Positions 40,767 through 49,768 of a stretch of DNA of 64,000 nucleotides are shown one piece after another (within the stretch, counting starts at the first letter, position 1; every line of letters begins with the position of its first letter). The position numbers and the translations under genes were made by a program. Source of the stretch: Mycolicibacter sp. MU0083 (GTDB lineage: Bacteria; Actinomycetota; Actinomycetes; Mycobacteriales; Mycobacteriaceae); NCBI RefSeq assembly GCF_963378075.1, contig NZ_OY726394.1, positions 1 to 64,000 on the forward strand. Reading direction: 5' to 3'. A model generated the notes under the pieces. That model was not told the origin of the DNA. It saw only the letters and a list, made by a program, of their open reading frames with translations, and did not search any database.

Positions 40767-42122
40767 ATGGCTACCCGCGATGACGTCCTCGATGCGATCG
40801 GCCGCATTGAAATGTCTGGTGGCGGGGGAGAGGCGACCCGAATTGCGGAAGCGGCACTGACGTTACCGCTCCCGCCGTCCGGCTATGACCGAGTCCTGGA
40901 CCAGCTGCGTTCGGCGGGACAGATTTTCGCTGAGCAACAACAGGGACCGGCGGCAGCGGCTATGAGGCGGGCCGAGCTCGCGCTGAGTCAACAGCTCTCC
41001 CATGCCGCGGAATTCGACCGGCAGGTGATCGAAGCGCTGCGACGCACACACAAGACGTCGCTGGAGGGCAGACGCAACCTAGACGATCTGCAGACTGAGA
41101 TCGCCGGTGCCGCAGCGGCATGGGATCTCAGCACCGCACCGGGTGCGCGGGAGTTCCGGAAGTATTTGATAGCCAAGCTCGGAGAGATCGTCAGGGTAGT
41201 TCAAGAGACCAATGACGACGACACCTCCAAACAAGCGCTGGCCATCGCGTTGGCGGCACTGTATGCGGCAGAACCGGCGCGGGAAGATGCCGTTCCCTCC
41301 GACGCTGATCCGGTGTCGACCAAAGACACCGCGATACCGAGTGCCGGATTCGACCCGGCGTTCGCGGATGACTCAGACCTCGAGCCCTACCCGGATCTGC
41401 CTGCCGCCGATCAACCCGAGACCGGCTTCCCCGACCCCGCCGGGCCGATGCCAGCACTGCCCGGGCTGTCGGCGGTCCCGGGATTCGGTGGAGACGGTCC
41501 CGGATTCGGGGCAATGCCGGTTGGACCGGTTCCCGGCCTACCCTGGCAAGGATCAGCGTCGGACTGGGGCGGTGACACGATGCCGGATGAGGATGACTAT
41601 TCGCCCGACGATGTCGCCGCCGGCGACGCGGCGAATGACGGTCCCGATCCAGAATCACCAGGCCACGATCCCGGTGCCGACGACCCGGTTCCGGTGCGAC
41701 TGCCCGATGGTGAGACGACCAGCGTCGCCGATCCGCAATTGGCTGCCGCGATGCAGGCCGTTGCCGATGGCCAACCGGTAGCCCAAGCATTCGGAGACCG
41801 GGGGATCCCCATACCGCCGCCGGGAATGCCGGTCACCGCACCGATCGATGTCGACCGGTTGCGCCCGGGGGACATCGGAGTTTTCACGGATCGACACGCC
41901 CTCGCCGTCGGCAACGGGCGAGCGCTGCTAGACGGGCAGTTGCACGCCGCCGCAAATCTGCAGGGCCCCGGATTCCTTGGTTGGCAACATCTGTTGCGAG
42001 GAGGCGACGAACAGGCTGCGCTCGACGAGCCCGCAGCGACCCGTCCTGCCGACTGGTCGGATCGCCGACTGAGCTTGAAAAACCCGATTACAAGCGGCAT
42101 CGTCGATAGGCGAGGAAGGTAG
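40767..42122 (+). CDS. ESX-2 associated DUF4226-like protein with acidic linker
   Basis: This is a 451-residue protein. The N-terminal helical module (about 50-170) contains SLEGRRNLDDLQTEIAGAA and TAPGAREFRKYLIAKLGEI, and the same pattern recurs in the protein at 61617. A Pro/Asp/Gly-rich disordered linker (about 175-340) follows. The C-terminal region reads RLRPGDIGVFTDRHALAVGNG, like the His half of NlpC/P60 folds but without a visible catalytic Cys, so it may be a degenerate or binding version. There is no signal peptide. It is followed after 3 bases by an EspC-like gene. It is likely an ESX-2 substrate; enzymatic activity is doubtful. Confidence 0.7.
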   Translation: MATRDDVLDAIGRIEMSGGGGEATRIAEAALTLPLPPSGYDRVLDQLRSAGQIFAEQQQGPAAAAMRRAELALSQQLSHAAEFDRQVIEALRRTHKTSLEGRRNLDDLQTEIAGAAAAWDLSTAPGAREFRKYLIAKLGEIVRVVQETNDDDTSKQALAIALAALYAAEPAREDAVPSDADPVSTKDTAIPSAGFDPAFADDSDLEPYPDLPAADQPETGFPDPAGPMPALPGLSAVPGFGGDGPGFGAMPVGPVPGLPWQGSASDWGGDTMPDEDDYSPDDVAAGDAANDGPDPESPGHDPGADDPVPVRLPDGETTSVADPQLAAAMQAVADGQPVAQAFGDRGIPIPPPGMPVTAPIDVDRLRPGDIGVFTDRHALAVGNGRALLDGQLHAAANLQGPGFLGWQHLLRGGDEQAALDEPAATRPADWSDRRLSLKNPITSGIVDRRGR

Positions 42123-42125
42123 AAC

Positions 42126-42443
42126 ATGCCCGAGAAAATCCACGTCAACCCGGACGTTCTGATCAACGCCGCCGGTAACCACCGCGAGGTCTCGGAATAC
42201 CTGTCCACGGCTACCGCATCGCACGCCGATATCGAGGCGACACTGAACTCCCTCGGCCCGATCTACAGTGAGTTTCGGCAGGCAGCAGTCGCGCTGCTCG
42301 ATGCGCGAAAGAACTGTTACGACGACCAGGCCGACGCTCACGCGGAGATGTCCGACAACCTGCAGCGTGCTGTCGCGATGTGGGACGAGCACGAAGACGC
42401 CGCGGCGAACACCTTCCGAGGCCTGACCGATGGGCACCGATGA
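42126..42443 (+). CDS. EspC-like (DUF2580) type VII secretion-associated protein
   Basis: This is a 105-residue helical protein. Its N-terminus IHVNPDVLINAAGNH followed by a helix, a glycine/proline turn at SLGPIYSEF and a second helix with MWDEHEDAAANTF reproduces the EspC/DUF2580 plan of secreted helical hairpins. A strict YxxxD/E secretion signal is not evident; the nearest is CYDDQAD. It starts at ATG 42126, 3 bases after the preceding gene. Its stop overlaps the next gene in ATGA. In ESX-1 systems EspC is secreted with EspA; here the partner may be one of the neighbouring proteins. Confidence 0.75.
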   Translation: MPEKIHVNPDVLINAAGNHREVSEYLSTATASHADIEATLNSLGPIYSEFRQAAVALLDARKNCYDDQADAHAEMSDNLQRAVAMWDEHEDAAANTFRGLTDGHR

Positions 42444-42754
42444 CCGATCCGAATCCGGCGTTCGACGCGATCCATCCCAGCGGAGACGTCCTGTTCCGTT
42501 CCTGCCGCGGTGGCTATCTGCATAGCGTGGTGCTTTCCGAGTCGGTGATGCAGACCGACGCGCATCGGTTGGCGGAGGCGATCGTCTTGGCCGCCGACGT
42601 CTCGTTTCTCCGAGCGGCGTTAGAGGTGCGGGGCGAGATAGTCACGAGTGGCCAGGCGCCCTCGGCGGCCGTTCCGACCAACGACGACCTGCGACTGGCG
42701 ACCGAACGGCTGGCGAAGCATCAGCTGCACCCCGGTCCGAACCCCAGGCCTTAA
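42440..42754 (+). CDS. EspD/EspH-like (DUF2694) protein
   Basis: The 104-residue product begins MTDPNPAFDAIHPSGDV. It contains LFRSCRGGYLHSVVLSESVMQTDAHRLAEAIVLAADVSFLRAAL (described here as a strand pair and a helix), matching the DUF2694 core seen in EspD and EspH. In those proteins it follows an NPXG-like turn. The start ATG 42440 overlaps the EspC-like stop (ATGA), so the two proteins are made together, as EspC and EspD are in the espACD operon. It is cytosolic or secreted. EspH acts as a chaperone-like factor for ESX-1 substrates, and a similar job for ESX-2 is inferred. Confidence 0.68.
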   Translation: MTDPNPAFDAIHPSGDVLFRSCRGGYLHSVVLSESVMQTDAHRLAEAIVLAADVSFLRAALEVRGEIVTSGQAPSAAVPTNDDLRLATERLAKHQLHPGPNPRP

Positions 42755-42975
42755 CGCACCCACGTCCCGGCCGCACCGCTGTCGGGCGCAATGTCGTCGG
42801 GTGGTTCAACGATCTTGTCGCCGAATAGCTTTCGCGCCCGGTCTAATAGTGCGAGCACTTCGCTCAACTGCGCTGCACACCCGGTTGCGGGAAGTCCTTG
42901 GTCGGCCACGATTCGCACGTTACCGACAGCCTCTGGAGCTGACAATTCACCACACGTCGAACTTGTTGACGCGCC
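42751..42975 (-). pseudogene. Possible remnant of an ESX-associated gene on the opposite strand
   Basis: The 288-base gap between the DUF2694-like gene and the next has no plus-strand gene. On the minus strand it reads VGNVRIVADQGLPATGCAAQ, then LSEVLALLDRARKLFGD, PPDDIAPDSGAAGTW and a stop. This composition and the Pro-Pro/GAAGTW ending resemble the N-terminal helix-plus-turn of ESX substrate proteins, cut off early. Codon third-position bias is weak and no good start or ribosome binding site is seen. It is therefore better viewed as a decayed fragment than a working gene. Confidence 0.3.
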
Positions 42976-43042
42976 TACATAGACAGCCTGCGACCGGGGC
43001 GAATGCGGCGGAACCCGGATGAGGCGACGGTAGGCTTGCGCG

Positions 43043-44260
43043 GTGGCATTCTTCGGTCGGCGGTCGGCACGGCGGCGTCTACGGAGCGCAGCACGGGAAT
43101 CACTGGCGATCCCGGCTTTCGGTGCTCCAGTCGATTGCAGTTCCTGGGTCTTGGGTGGCCTCTGGCCCGCGGAATTGGCGAAGGTCACCCCGGAAACGGC
43201 ATTGCTCGCCGACTACCTCAACGCGGATCTACGCAGGATCGCAGATTCGGCCAACGAAAAGCTACATGCGATAGGCCGATCGGGTCTGGCCGGACAGGAC
43301 CGCCAGGTCGCAGAAGCCAGGGTCGTCAACGTGGCCCGGGCGTTCGCGGTCCTCCGGGTGGAATCCACGGTGCGCCAGCTTCACCGGGAAGCGCTGGACC
43401 TCGGCACCGAGTACCTCGGCTTGAATCCGGTCCCGACTCCGGTGGAATCGACCGAGGCTGTTGCCGAACAACCTCGCCATAGGTTGCCCGAACCGGTCGG
43501 CGCCGGGCCCGCCGATCCGCCGGTGACGCAGGTGAAGGCGGATCCGGTTCCGGTCGGGCTCGATCCCGCCCCGGCACCGCCACCCGTCGTTCCGGAGGTC
43601 ACCGAATCCGACGACCAGCGGTTGCAACGCCTGTTGGCCTTCGTCGCTCGCCAGCAGCCCGGACTGCGATGGGCCATCGGTCGTTACCCGGACGGAGTCA
43701 CCCGGCTGGCCACCGATATCGCCGGGGGATGGATTCCGCCGGGGATCGATCTACCGGCCGGCGTGGAGTTGTTGGACCCGGTACCGCGGACCGGTACCGC
43801 CGCAGAGATGCTCGGCGTCGCCATGGCATCGGCCGCCTACAGTCCCGGTGATCGACTTGGTTGGGCGAGCGACTTTGCCGTGACAGAGGTATCGGTGCAG
43901 CCCCGTTCGCTGCCGCCCGTCGAGGACCTCGGTTGGCAACTCGGTGAGGTCACCCATTGGCGAGAGGGGTTGCCTCGGATAGCCAATACGCTAGTGAGGG
44001 CCGGATCCGCCGGAACCGGTGTGGCCGAAGCTGAAATCGATCTCCTGCGTGTCTATCTGGACACCATGCGATACCAGCTGCTGGGGCAGTATCCGGACGT
44101 GGATAGCGCCCTGGTGTTGAATTGCATGCTGCTGTCGGCCGCGGAGGGTATCGCGACCGGCGACACGGTTTCGGCCAATTACCACTACAGCTGGTATCTG
44201 GCGCTGAGTGCCGGGAGTTCCGGGAGCGCCGGACAAGGGGATTCGCAGAAGTCATATTGA
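43043..44260 (+). CDS. DUF5631/DUF5632-like protein of the ESX-2 region (Rv3899c type)
   Basis: The 405-residue product has an N-terminal helical part (about 40-125), a Pro/Val/Ala linker and a C-terminal two-part domain. The first part shows RQQPGLRWAIGRYPDGVTRL and GGWIPPGIDLPAGVELLDP. The second part is helical, with LLRVYLDTMRYQLLGQYP. From memory this C-terminal pair matches the DUF5632/DUF5631 architecture described for Rv3899c beside ESX-2. The start is GTG 43043. There is no signal peptide or membrane helix. Function is unknown; position suggests an ESX-2 substrate or partner. Confidence 0.72.
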   Translation: MAFFGRRSARRRLRSAARESLAIPAFGAPVDCSSWVLGGLWPAELAKVTPETALLADYLNADLRRIADSANEKLHAIGRSGLAGQDRQVAEARVVNVARAFAVLRVESTVRQLHREALDLGTEYLGLNPVPTPVESTEAVAEQPRHRLPEPVGAGPADPPVTQVKADPVPVGLDPAPAPPPVVPEVTESDDQRLQRLLAFVARQQPGLRWAIGRYPDGVTRLATDIAGGWIPPGIDLPAGVELLDPVPRTGTAAEMLGVAMASAAYSPGDRLGWASDFAVTEVSVQPRSLPPVEDLGWQLGEVTHWREGLPRIANTLVRAGSAGTGVAEAEIDLLRVYLDTMRYQLLGQYPDVDSALVLNCMLLSAAEGIATGDTVSANYHYSWYLALSAGSSGSAGQGDSQKSY

Positions 44261-44303
44261 TATTGAATTGACGCTGCTCACACCGGCTCGACATACTTAG
44301 CCA

Positions 44304-44618
44304 ATGTCGGGGGCGGACGGCCACGCGGAACTCAGCGACAGGGACGTCGTCGAGTCGGTGCTACGGGATCTGCGTGCAGCGGCCGAGAAATGGGAAGCGC
44401 TGGTAGCCGAGGCCGAGAACACCACTTACAGTGTCGATCTCGGTGATATCCGTGCGGTCGCCAATGCCGACGGCCGATTGCTCGAACTGACCCTGCATCC
44501 CTGTGTGGTCAGCGATTACACCCATAGTGAGCTGGCGGATCGCCTGAACGCGGTCTTCAGCGCATTGCGCGAAGAAGCCGTCGCCGATTTCGCGGCCCGA
44601 TACGGCGGTCCGCTCTGA
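44304..44618 (+). CDS. YbaB/EbfC-like protein (EspL-like)
   Basis: This is a 104-residue protein with an N-terminal helix, a central beta sheet (TTYSVDLGDIRAVANADGRLLELTLHP in outline) and a C-terminal helix with ELADRLNAVFSALREEAVADF. This is the YbaB/EbfC fold, shared with EspL of ESX-1 and with several small proteins in ESX loci. YbaB proteins bind DNA, while EspL stabilises other Esp proteins, so both roles are possible. The start is ATG 44304. It converges on eccA2 with 15 bases between stops. Confidence 0.72.
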   Translation: MSGADGHAELSDRDVVESVLRDLRAAAEKWEALVAEAENTTYSVDLGDIRAVANADGRLLELTLHPCVVSDYTHSELADRLNAVFSALREEAVADFAARYGGPL

Positions 44619-44633
44619 CGGCGGATCTGCCGC

Positions 44634-46475
44634 CTACCAGCTCAGGTCCGCCATCTCACGTTTGGTGTCGCAGACTGCACGGACTGCGGCGTCTATGTCG
44701 GCGACGGTGATGGTCTTGAGGTCCTCCACGGTGACGGGATTCCCGGCGCGCTTCTGGGCGGCGACCCGGGTATCGCGGGCCAGTTCGGCCTCCTCGACGA
44801 CATTGCGGGCGAACCGGCCGTTATGCATGACGTTGATGCCGTGTTCGCCCTGCGGGCTCACGTAGCCACGGATGGTGGTCACCATCTCCAGGAATCGTCG
44901 GCGGGCCGCGGAGTCGAATTCGGTTGCGCGGCCGGAACCATAGCGTTCGCCGATCTCAACGATCTCTTCCGGAGTGTAGGACTCGAAGCGGATCTTGCGA
45001 TTGAAGCGACTCGCCAGCCCGGGGTTGACGGTCAGGAAGTCGTCTACCTGGTCTTCATAGCCGGCGGCGAGGAAGCAGAAGTCGAAGCGATGCTTCTCCA
45101 GTGCGATCAGCAGCTGGTTGACCGCTTCCATCCCGATCATGTCCGGGGTTCCGTCTTGGTGCCGTTCCACCAAGGAATAAAATTCATCCATGAAAAGGAT
45201 TCCACCCAAAGCCTTTTCGATCAGTTCGTTGGTCTTGGGACCGGATGAGCCGATATGTTCACCGCAGAAGTCGGAGCGCCGCACCTCGGTGATCTCCGGA
45301 TTGCGCACGATGCCCATGCCCGCGTAGATCTTGCCCAGCGCCTCAGCGGTGGTCGTCTTGCCGGTGCCGGGTGGTCCGACCAGCAGCATGTGGTTGGTCT
45401 GGCCCTCCACCGGCAGCCCGTGCTCCAACCGCATGGCCCGGATCTCGAGTTGGTCCTCGAGCGCCCGGACGGCGCGTTTGACCTCCGCGAGCCCGACTTG
45501 CTTCGCCAGCTCGGCGCGGCCCTGCGCCAACAGGTCGGCGCGGCGATCCAACGCGTCGTCCTCGTCGAGCTCGGCGCGGCTCTTCGCCGACTCGGCGTCC
45601 CAGCGATCGCTGCGACTGTCGATGATCTGCTCCTCGGTCACCACCAGTCGCAGCCGCGGCTCGGCCAGCGCGGCTTTCGCCGGTTCGGTCAGCACACCGT
45701 TGATGGCGGCCTTGGACAGCCAGACCTGCGCGTTGTCCTCCTCCCCGAGCTGACGGTGAACCATGCCGCGCAGATAGGCCAGATCGGCGGCCAGCAGCGG
45801 GATCTCGCCGGGATTGATCGATGCGGTCAGCACGCCCGCTCCGAAACGTTCCGACGAACGTGTCTGCCCGGCGATATCGACGCGGTCCAGCCAGTCCAGG
45901 GCCACCCTGCCCTGGCCCAGGTGTGCGGCCGCATAACCGGCCAGTGCGCACACCGATGCGGTGACCGCAGGCATGATGATCGCCCGGTCCGGTAGCTCTT
46001 CGGCGGCGACCGTCAGCAGGTCCGGCCACCGCTGGGTGACGAACATCAGATACGCGCGGCCGAGTTGGTGCCATTGGTGGTTGACCCAACTGTCCAGCAG
46101 GCCGGTGTCCGCGAGCAGGGCGTCGGCGCGCGCGTATTCCCCGGCCACCGTGAGTGCCGACGCCAGAGCCAGGCCGACGTGCGAGGCATCGGTCACCGTG
46201 ATCGACAGGTAGGGTCCCAGCGGAATCTGGGCGGCCAGGTGCCGACCCAGCCGGGTGGTCTCCTTGTGTAGCCAGTCGCTGTTGGCGTACAGACGTTGGA
46301 GGGTGTCCAGCTCGTCGTCCCCGCAGGCGATTCGGCCCAGCCAGGCGTCGGCCATCGAAGGGTCCGCCTCGGTCGCCGCGACGAAATCGGCTCGGGCGTC
46401 GGCGGAGCCGTACTGACTGTCCATGCTCATCATGGCCCGATCGAAGTGACGACGGGCCGCCGGCAGGTCACTCAA
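44634..46475 (-). CDS. eccA2: ESX-2 AAA+ ATPase EccA2
   Basis: EccA is the cytosolic CbbX-type AAA+ ATPase of type VII systems, thought to act on EspG-PE/PPE complexes. The 613-residue product has an N-terminal TPR-like helical domain (about 1-280) and a C-terminal AAA+ domain. Walker A GPPGTGKTTT is near 365-373, Walker B GILFMDEFYSL near 425, and a sensor/arginine region reads ASRFNRKIRFESY. The start is TTG 46475 with AAGGA about 10 bases upstream. It is the last gene of the ESX-2 operon, 57 bases after eccE2, and converges with the YbaB-like gene. Confidence 0.95.
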   Translation of the reverse strand: MSDLPAARRHFDRAMMSMDSQYGSADARADFVAATEADPSMADAWLGRIACGDDELDTLQRLYANSDWLHKETTRLGRHLAAQIPLGPYLSITVTDASHVGLALASALTVAGEYARADALLADTGLLDSWVNHQWHQLGRAYLMFVTQRWPDLLTVAAEELPDRAIIMPAVTASVCALAGYAAAHLGQGRVALDWLDRVDIAGQTRSSERFGAGVLTASINPGEIPLLAADLAYLRGMVHRQLGEEDNAQVWLSKAAINGVLTEPAKAALAEPRLRLVVTEEQIIDSRSDRWDAESAKSRAELDEDDALDRRADLLAQGRAELAKQVGLAEVKRAVRALEDQLEIRAMRLEHGLPVEGQTNHMLLVGPPGTGKTTTAEALGKIYAGMGIVRNPEITEVRRSDFCGEHIGSSGPKTNELIEKALGGILFMDEFYSLVERHQDGTPDMIGMEAVNQLLIALEKHRFDFCFLAAGYEDQVDDFLTVNPGLASRFNRKIRFESYTPEEIVEIGERYGSGRATEFDSAARRRFLEMVTTIRGYVSPQGEHGINVMHNGRFARNVVEEAELARDTRVAAQKRAGNPVTVEDLKTITVADIDAAVRAVCDTKREMADLSW

Positions 46476-46532
46476 TGTCTGTCGTCCTTAGTCTGCTGTC
46501 CATGTTCTCCCAACGGGGTTCGAAGATCGTCG

Positions 46533-48092
46533 TCACCGCAACGACATCGCCGCCGGCGCTTCGCTAGTGCAGTAACGGTTTTCGGCTCGGAACAACTCGA
46601 CCGTAGCCAGCCACGATTTCCCGCCGGACGTAACACGGACCGTGGTCCGGTCACGCTGCTCGATGCTGACTTCGACCGCATCCGGCGGCGGCGGAGGTGT
46701 GCCGGGCGGTGCCACCGTGATCACCGTGGCCGGCCGCGGGGACGGCGTGATGGCCCCGTCGACCACGCTGACGGTCGTGCGGGAGGTCGGCCGCGATTCG
46801 GCGACCAGCGCGACGTCGGGCATCCGGATACTGCCCCAGCGGGCTTGGTCGTGGGTGTGCACGCAGACCCGTTCCCCGGCCCCGGCTGCCCGGATGATGA
46901 TCCGCTTGGCGATCAGATCCTCGGCGGCGATGAATACCCGGCTCAACTCCCCGGAGTCCGTCAGCGGCATCATCAGCCGATCCCCGTTGGCCAGCTTGCC
47001 GATGAGCACGCCCGACGGTCCGATCTCGATGGGCAGGGCGGTGGGCAGTCGGCCGGGACGCAACCCGCGCAGCCGGGGTCGCGGGGCGCACATATTGGCC
47101 GCCGCCGCCGCGGCTTGCTCGCCGTTGAGCCGACGCAACACCACCGCCGGGGGAGTGGGGGCGGGCTGTGGGGTCTGCAGGGTCACGGTGGCCGTGCCCG
47201 TCCCGTCCGGGAACACCGTTACGTTCTGGATCACCGCGTCGACCGGCAGCGTCCACGCCTGTGCCAGCAGAGCCCCGCTGATCTGGCCCGCGGGATAGGC
47301 GTAGGTGGTGACCCAGCCGTCGTCGGTGCGAAGCGCCTTCCACCGTTCGGCACCGGCCCGAACCGGGCGACCACCGAACCGGCGGTCCAGTTCGACGAGA
47401 TCACTGGCGGTGGCGACGCGGGCTCGGAGGCCCACGCAGCGCAGTGAGCCCGCGATCCGCTGCGCAACGGCGACCGCAGTCGCACCGAGAGTGGTCCGCC
47501 AGCGCAGCGCAGCGGTGTTGTCGATCATCCGCAACCGCAACACCAACCAGGTCTCACGCTGCCCGGCGTAGGGCGGTGTCCCGATCTCGGTGTCATAGAC
47601 CCGTGGGTAGTCGCCGGTCGTGGCGCGGCGTGCCCCCATGCTGATCACGCTCATCGATTCCAGCGTCAGCCCGAGGGCGTGCCGCAACATCGGCAGCAGG
47701 GCGGCGGCGTCGACGACGTTGTCGGTCTGCACGTTCACCGATCCGGTGGCGACGGTGGCGGCATGCGCCCGGCCGAGCAGGTGTACGGCCACCACCGCGA
47801 CCCCGTCGTGGATACGGACACCGCCGCCGGCGCGGTTGTTGGCCACTGTGATGGGATCAGCCCAGCCCCGCGTCGAGCGACGCCGCAGCCGCAGGAGGGC
47901 CCAGGACCAGGCCGGTTGCCCCCACCATGGGACCAGGACGGCCAGTACGGCCAGAGGTACCGCCACGGCGACGCCGATCGTTCCGCCCAGTGCCCAACCC
48001 GCAAGCCCGCACAGCGCGATCGTCGTCCCGCACAGCAACCGCCGATTGCTGGACGGGGTGAACCCGGTCAGTCGGATTCGGTTCGGAATCAT
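46533..48092 (-). CDS. eccE2: ESX-2 membrane component EccE2
   Basis: EccE lies at the periphery of the ESX membrane complex. The 519-residue product has two N-terminal membrane helices (about 22-40 and 44-62). A large hydrophilic domain follows with an [17 protein letters not shown] stretch and a proline-rich linker. The start is ATG 48092, overlapping the mycP2 stop in ATGA. EccE is the least conserved core component; the assignment relies on topology and on its place between mycP and eccA, as in M. tuberculosis ESX-2. Confidence 0.92.
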   Translation of the reverse strand: MIPNRIRLTGFTPSSNRRLLCGTTIALCGLAGWALGGTIGVAVAVPLAVLAVLVPWWGQPAWSWALLRLRRRSTRGWADPITVANNRAGGGVRIHDGVAVVAVHLLGRAHAATVATGSVNVQTDNVVDAAALLPMLRHALGLTLESMSVISMGARRATTGDYPRVYDTEIGTPPYAGQRETWLVLRLRMIDNTAALRWRTTLGATAVAVAQRIAGSLRCVGLRARVATASDLVELDRRFGGRPVRAGAERWKALRTDDGWVTTYAYPAGQISGALLAQAWTLPVDAVIQNVTVFPDGTGTATVTLQTPQPAPTPPAVVLRRLNGEQAAAAAANMCAPRPRLRGLRPGRLPTALPIEIGPSGVLIGKLANGDRLMMPLTDSGELSRVFIAAEDLIAKRIIIRAAGAGERVCVHTHDQARWGSIRMPDVALVAESRPTSRTTVSVVDGAITPSPRPATVITVAPPGTPPPPPDAVEVSIEQRDRTTVRVTSGGKSWLATVELFRAENRYCTSEAPAAMSLR

Positions 48093-49768
48093 CGGAGGGC
48101 TCTCCGGATCCGTGCGGCGATAGCGGCAGCCAGCACAGCGACGCCGATCGCGCCGAGGAATCCGACGGCGACGGTCCGCGCCCGGTGGTCCGGCGGTGGT
48201 GGCGGCGGTGCCGGGGTGATCACCCGCTGCTGCGATCCGGGGGCCAGCGGTGCGCCGGCCGGGACGTTGAACGTCAACGCCGCCACCGGATCGATCAATC
48301 CATAGCCCACCCGGTTATCCACCCCGGCCGGTGGATTGTGCGCGGTCTGCATGATCCGGTTGATCACCTGATATGCGGTGAGCTGCGGATATTTGGCGCG
48401 GACCAGGGCCGCTACGCCGCTGACGTAGGCGGCCGAGAAGCTGGTACCCCAGAACGGCATGTTCTTTTCGCCGACCCGGACCGGGGGGTAGGCGTTGACC
48501 GGCACCCCGCCCTGCGGTGACAGACCCATCACGTGGGTGGCCGGCGCGGCGACGCCCACCCAGGGGCCGGCCATGCTCTTGTCGATCGGTGCTCCGGTGA
48601 CATCTACTCCGCCGACAGAAAGCACGTAGTCGGAGAACCACGAGGGGCTCGAGATCACCTTGACCTGATTCCAGTCCCGGGGATCACTCGGGTTCAGCGG
48701 GTCGAACAGCGGGTTGTCGGCGCAACCGGCCTCGCCCACGTTGCCGGCTGCCGCGACGATCACAGCATCTTTGACGTTCGCCGCGTACCACAGTGCCGCC
48801 CCCAGTACTTGCTGGTCGAGTCCGGCCGCAACCTGCACACACGACGTCACCGAGATGTTGATGACTTTGGCACCCATATTCGCCGCGTGGACGACGGCCT
48901 TGGCCAGCGTTGCCAGGGTTCCGGCCTTCACCCGCTCATCGTCGTAGCCGAACCGTTGCGGGTTGACCGGTTCGAATGCGCGGGAGGACTGGCGGATCGA
49001 GATGACCGTGGCGTGCGGTGCGACGCCGACCACGCCGTCGGGGGCGCCGGGTGGTGGCGGCGGTACCGCAGGTTCGTCCTCGTTCTGCGGATCGGCAGGT
49101 CCCGACGCCGGTGCCACGGCGCCCTCGTCGGGCGGCGGTGGCGGGGGAGGAGGTGGAGGCGGAATCTGGGTGATGGTGACCGGCGCCGGAAGCGGCGGCG
49201 GGGCGGGCGGTCCGGGAACGTCGGCGGGCGGCAGGGGCACATCGATACTCGGTGGTGGACCCACTGCCGGCGGAAACGCGGGTACCTCGGGCATCGGGCG
49301 CGGCATCGGCAACGCGCCCAGGGGGGCCGCGGCGATGATCGACGCCGCGATCGTGCCGTGCGCGTCGCAGTCCTGTAGTCCGTCGAGGCCTTCGGCGCCG
49401 CCCATGATGTAGTCACCTCCCGCTACCGCGGGGAGCCTGGGGTTCGGTGTTACTCCGGTGTCGATGACGGCGACCGGTACGCCGTTGCCGGTGGAGTACT
49501 GCCACGCCGCGGTGATCCCCAACATGTCGAATCCTGGTGCCACCTGAGCCACATCCGGGTTGCCGACGGTAATCGGCACGCTGCACGAGTTCGACCGGCG
49601 CATCGGCTGATCCGGGCCGGGCGTGTCGTCAGCCGGGACCAGCCCAGGATCGACGGACGGCGGTTCGATGGCCAGCGCGGTCGGTGGCACCCCCGACACA
49701 CCGACCAACAGCATCACCGCGACGGTCGCGGATACGCGGGCGGGGAGTCGAATCAGTTGCGCACCCAC
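48089..49768 (-). CDS. mycP2: ESX-2 membrane-anchored subtilisin-like protease mycosin MycP2
   Basis: Mycosins are periplasmic serine proteases that stabilise the ESX complex and process substrates. I chose GTG 49768, preceded by GGGAGGA with 8-base spacing, giving 559 residues. ATG 49789 would add seven residues but has no ribosome binding site. A signal peptide (about 1-32) is followed by the S8 domain with Asp in AVIDTGV, His in DAHGTIA and Ser in [12 protein letters not shown] long Pro-rich insertion with an 11-proline run lies between His and Ser. The oxyanion region is AAAGN. A C-terminal membrane helix anchors it. It overlaps eccD2 by 16 bases. Confidence 0.95.
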   Translation of the reverse strand: MGAQLIRLPARVSATVAVMLLVGVSGVPPTALAIEPPSVDPGLVPADDTPGPDQPMRRSNSCSVPITVGNPDVAQVAPGFDMLGITAAWQYSTGNGVPVAVIDTGVTPNPRLPAVAGGDYIMGGAEGLDGLQDCDAHGTIAASIIAAAPLGALPMPRPMPEVPAFPPAVGPPPSIDVPLPPADVPGPPAPPPLPAPVTITQIPPPPPPPPPPPDEGAVAPASGPADPQNEDEPAVPPPPPGAPDGVVGVAPHATVISIRQSSRAFEPVNPQRFGYDDERVKAGTLATLAKAVVHAANMGAKVINISVTSCVQVAAGLDQQVLGAALWYAANVKDAVIVAAAGNVGEAGCADNPLFDPLNPSDPRDWNQVKVISSPSWFSDYVLSVGGVDVTGAPIDKSMAGPWVGVAAPATHVMGLSPQGGVPVNAYPPVRVGEKNMPFWGTSFSAAYVSGVAALVRAKYPQLTAYQVINRIMQTAHNPPAGVDNRVGYGLIDPVAALTFNVPAGAPLAPGSQQRVITPAPPPPPPDHRARTVAVGFLGAIGVAVLAAAIAARIRRALR

